A stretch of 43,082 nucleotides of DNA from an uncultured SAR116 cluster alpha proteobacterium (lineage in GTDB: Bacteria; Pseudomonadota; Alphaproteobacteria; Puniceispirillales; Marisalimonadaceae). Each line of letters opens with the position of its first letter. The stretch's first letter is position 1. Of the stretch, positions 42,391 to 43,082 are shown one piece after another. The DNA lies in assembly GCA_902595515.1 (NCBI GenBank), contig CACJQK010000012.1, positions 1-43,082 of the forward strand, given 5' to 3'. Below the pieces are notes generated by a model. That model saw only the letters and a list, made by a program, of their open reading frames with translations, was not told the DNA's origin and made no database searches. Both the position numbers and the translations under genes were made by a program.

Positions 42391-43082
42391 ATGTTTAGAA
42401 AAAATAATAAAATTATATTTGGTATTTTTTTTATGTTAGCAGCATCTGCATTTATTGGTGGAACTGCAGTTGTTGCTAAAATATTAGGAAAAGATTATTT
42501 TGGAGAACCATTGAGCCCATTCCAAATAAGCCAATCAAGATTTTTATATGGGTTTGTTTTTGTATTAATATTTTCTATATTTTATAAAATTAAAATTGTT
42601 TCACCAAATCCTAAACTGCATCTAGCAAGAACATCCTTGGGATGGATAGGTGCAACAATCTTTTTTGGATCATCTAGTCTTATTCCAGTAAACGATGCAG
42701 TTGCCCTTAACTTTTCAAATCCCGTCTTTGCAACGATATTTTCTATAATTATTTTAAAAGAAAAATATTTTCCATATAGATGGGTCGCAATCATCATTAC
42801 ATTTTCAGGAGCTTTAATTTTAATTAGACCTGATTTTTCAATTCTCCACGTTGAACCAGTAGCATTAATTTCAATTTTTGGAGCAATATGTTTGGGTTTA
42901 GAAGCAATTTTTATTAAACTTTTAACTAAATACGAAAAGAATACACAAATATTATTAATAAATAATTTCATTGGACTAATTTTATCATCATTAATAGTAA
43001 TTTTTTTCTGGCAAACACCCACTTTTTTACAACTACTATTTTGCATACTTATTGGATTTCTTATGATTTGCGCACAAATCTG
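42391..43082 (+). CDS. DMT-superfamily (EamA) transporter, N-terminal part (runs off the window)
   Basis: From the ATG at 42391 an open frame of about 230 residues continues past the window end. It has successive hydrophobic helices and the EamA landmarks ASAFIGGTAVVAKIL, PVNDAVALNFSNPVFATIFS and IIITFSGALILIRPDF, with the second repeat starting at AICLGLEAIFIKLL. It would be an inner-membrane metabolite transporter of ~300 residues. It is only distantly similar to the DMT protein at 23557-24504. The substrate is unknown. Confidence 0.85.
   Translation, partial: MFRKNNKIIFGIFFMLAASAFIGGTAVVAKILGKDYFGEPLSPFQISQSRFLYGFVFVLIFSIFYKIKIVSPNPKLHLARTSLGWIGATIFFGSSSLIPVNDAVALNFSNPVFATIFSIIILKEKYFPYRWVAIIITFSGALILIRPDFSILHVEPVALISIFGAICLGLEAIFIKLLTKYEKNTQILLINNFIGLILSSLIVIFFWQTPTFLQLLFCILIGFLMICAQI

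Noticed and set aside
42582-43046. 154-codon minus-strand open frame near the window end
   Set aside because: It is antisense to the EamA transporter whose helices read cleanly on the plus strand, and its product has no recognisable motif.
1-43082. CRISPR arrays, IS elements, prophage genes, tRNA or rRNA
   Set aside because: No regularly spaced repeats, transposase or integrase motifs, phage structural genes or cloverleaf-like segments were found on reading either strand.

Overview
The window is AT-rich throughout and densely packed. Spacers are mostly under 200 bases, and several convergent gene ends touch or overlap (15152/15155, 19675/19676, 29206-29209). I see no tRNA, rRNA, IS element, prophage or CRISPR array. 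AT-richness, tight packing, tandem alphaproteobacterial-type PAS modules, many phytanoyl-CoA dioxygenase-like and sugar-acid enzymes, and a riboswitch-controlled thiazole salvage operon point to a free-living, streamlined marine alphaproteobacterium (SAR11, HIMB59/AEGEAN-169 or SAR116-like). That placement is inference; there is no marker gene here to fix it.

Layout. (1) 1-1880, minus strand: thiM-thiE and the start of a short-chain dehydrogenase, behind a clear TPP riboswitch and a likely promoter. (2) 1983-6652, plus: a class III cyclase fused to an alpha/beta hydrolase, then an acyl-CoA dehydrogenase and an ADP-forming acyl-CoA synthetase. (3) 6742-15152, plus: a compact signalling operon with a metallo-beta-lactamase-fold hydrolase, a stand-alone cyclic-nucleotide-binding domain, a soluble hybrid histidine kinase of about 1955 residues with eleven PAS-like units, a single-domain receiver, and a receiver-adenylyl cyclase. 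(4) 15155-25208: sugar and small-molecule metabolism (PhyH-RraA pair, glucokinase, PQQ-type sugar dehydrogenase, GST, methyltransferase, SMP-30 lactonase), an acidic protein with an internal tandem duplication, a secreted nuclease, a DMT exporter and ung. (5) 25252-33299: an uncharacterised catabolic block (PhyH, enolase-superfamily enzyme, cupin, MmgE/PrpD, two M20 hydrolases, aldehyde dehydrogenase) arranged around a divergent promoter region. (6) 33565-43082: small genes, including VOC, a frameshifted DUF2905 gene, a secreted rhodanese, five small proteins that look like dimeric alpha+beta-barrel folds, RidA plus an AhpD-like protein, a Gfo/Idh oxidoreductase, small secreted proteins, PsiE and the start of another DMT transporter.

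How the genes work together. Region 3 contains parts for making (receiver-cyclase), sensing (cNMP-binding domain) and possibly destroying (MBL hydrolase) a cyclic nucleotide, wired to a phosphorelay from an unusually long PAS kinase. It is the best candidate for an undescribed system. The receiver-cyclase has Asn where the catalytic Arg normally sits, so its output may not be simple cAMP synthesis. The other cyclase (1983-3374) keeps all catalytic residues and is tied directly to a hydrolase domain.
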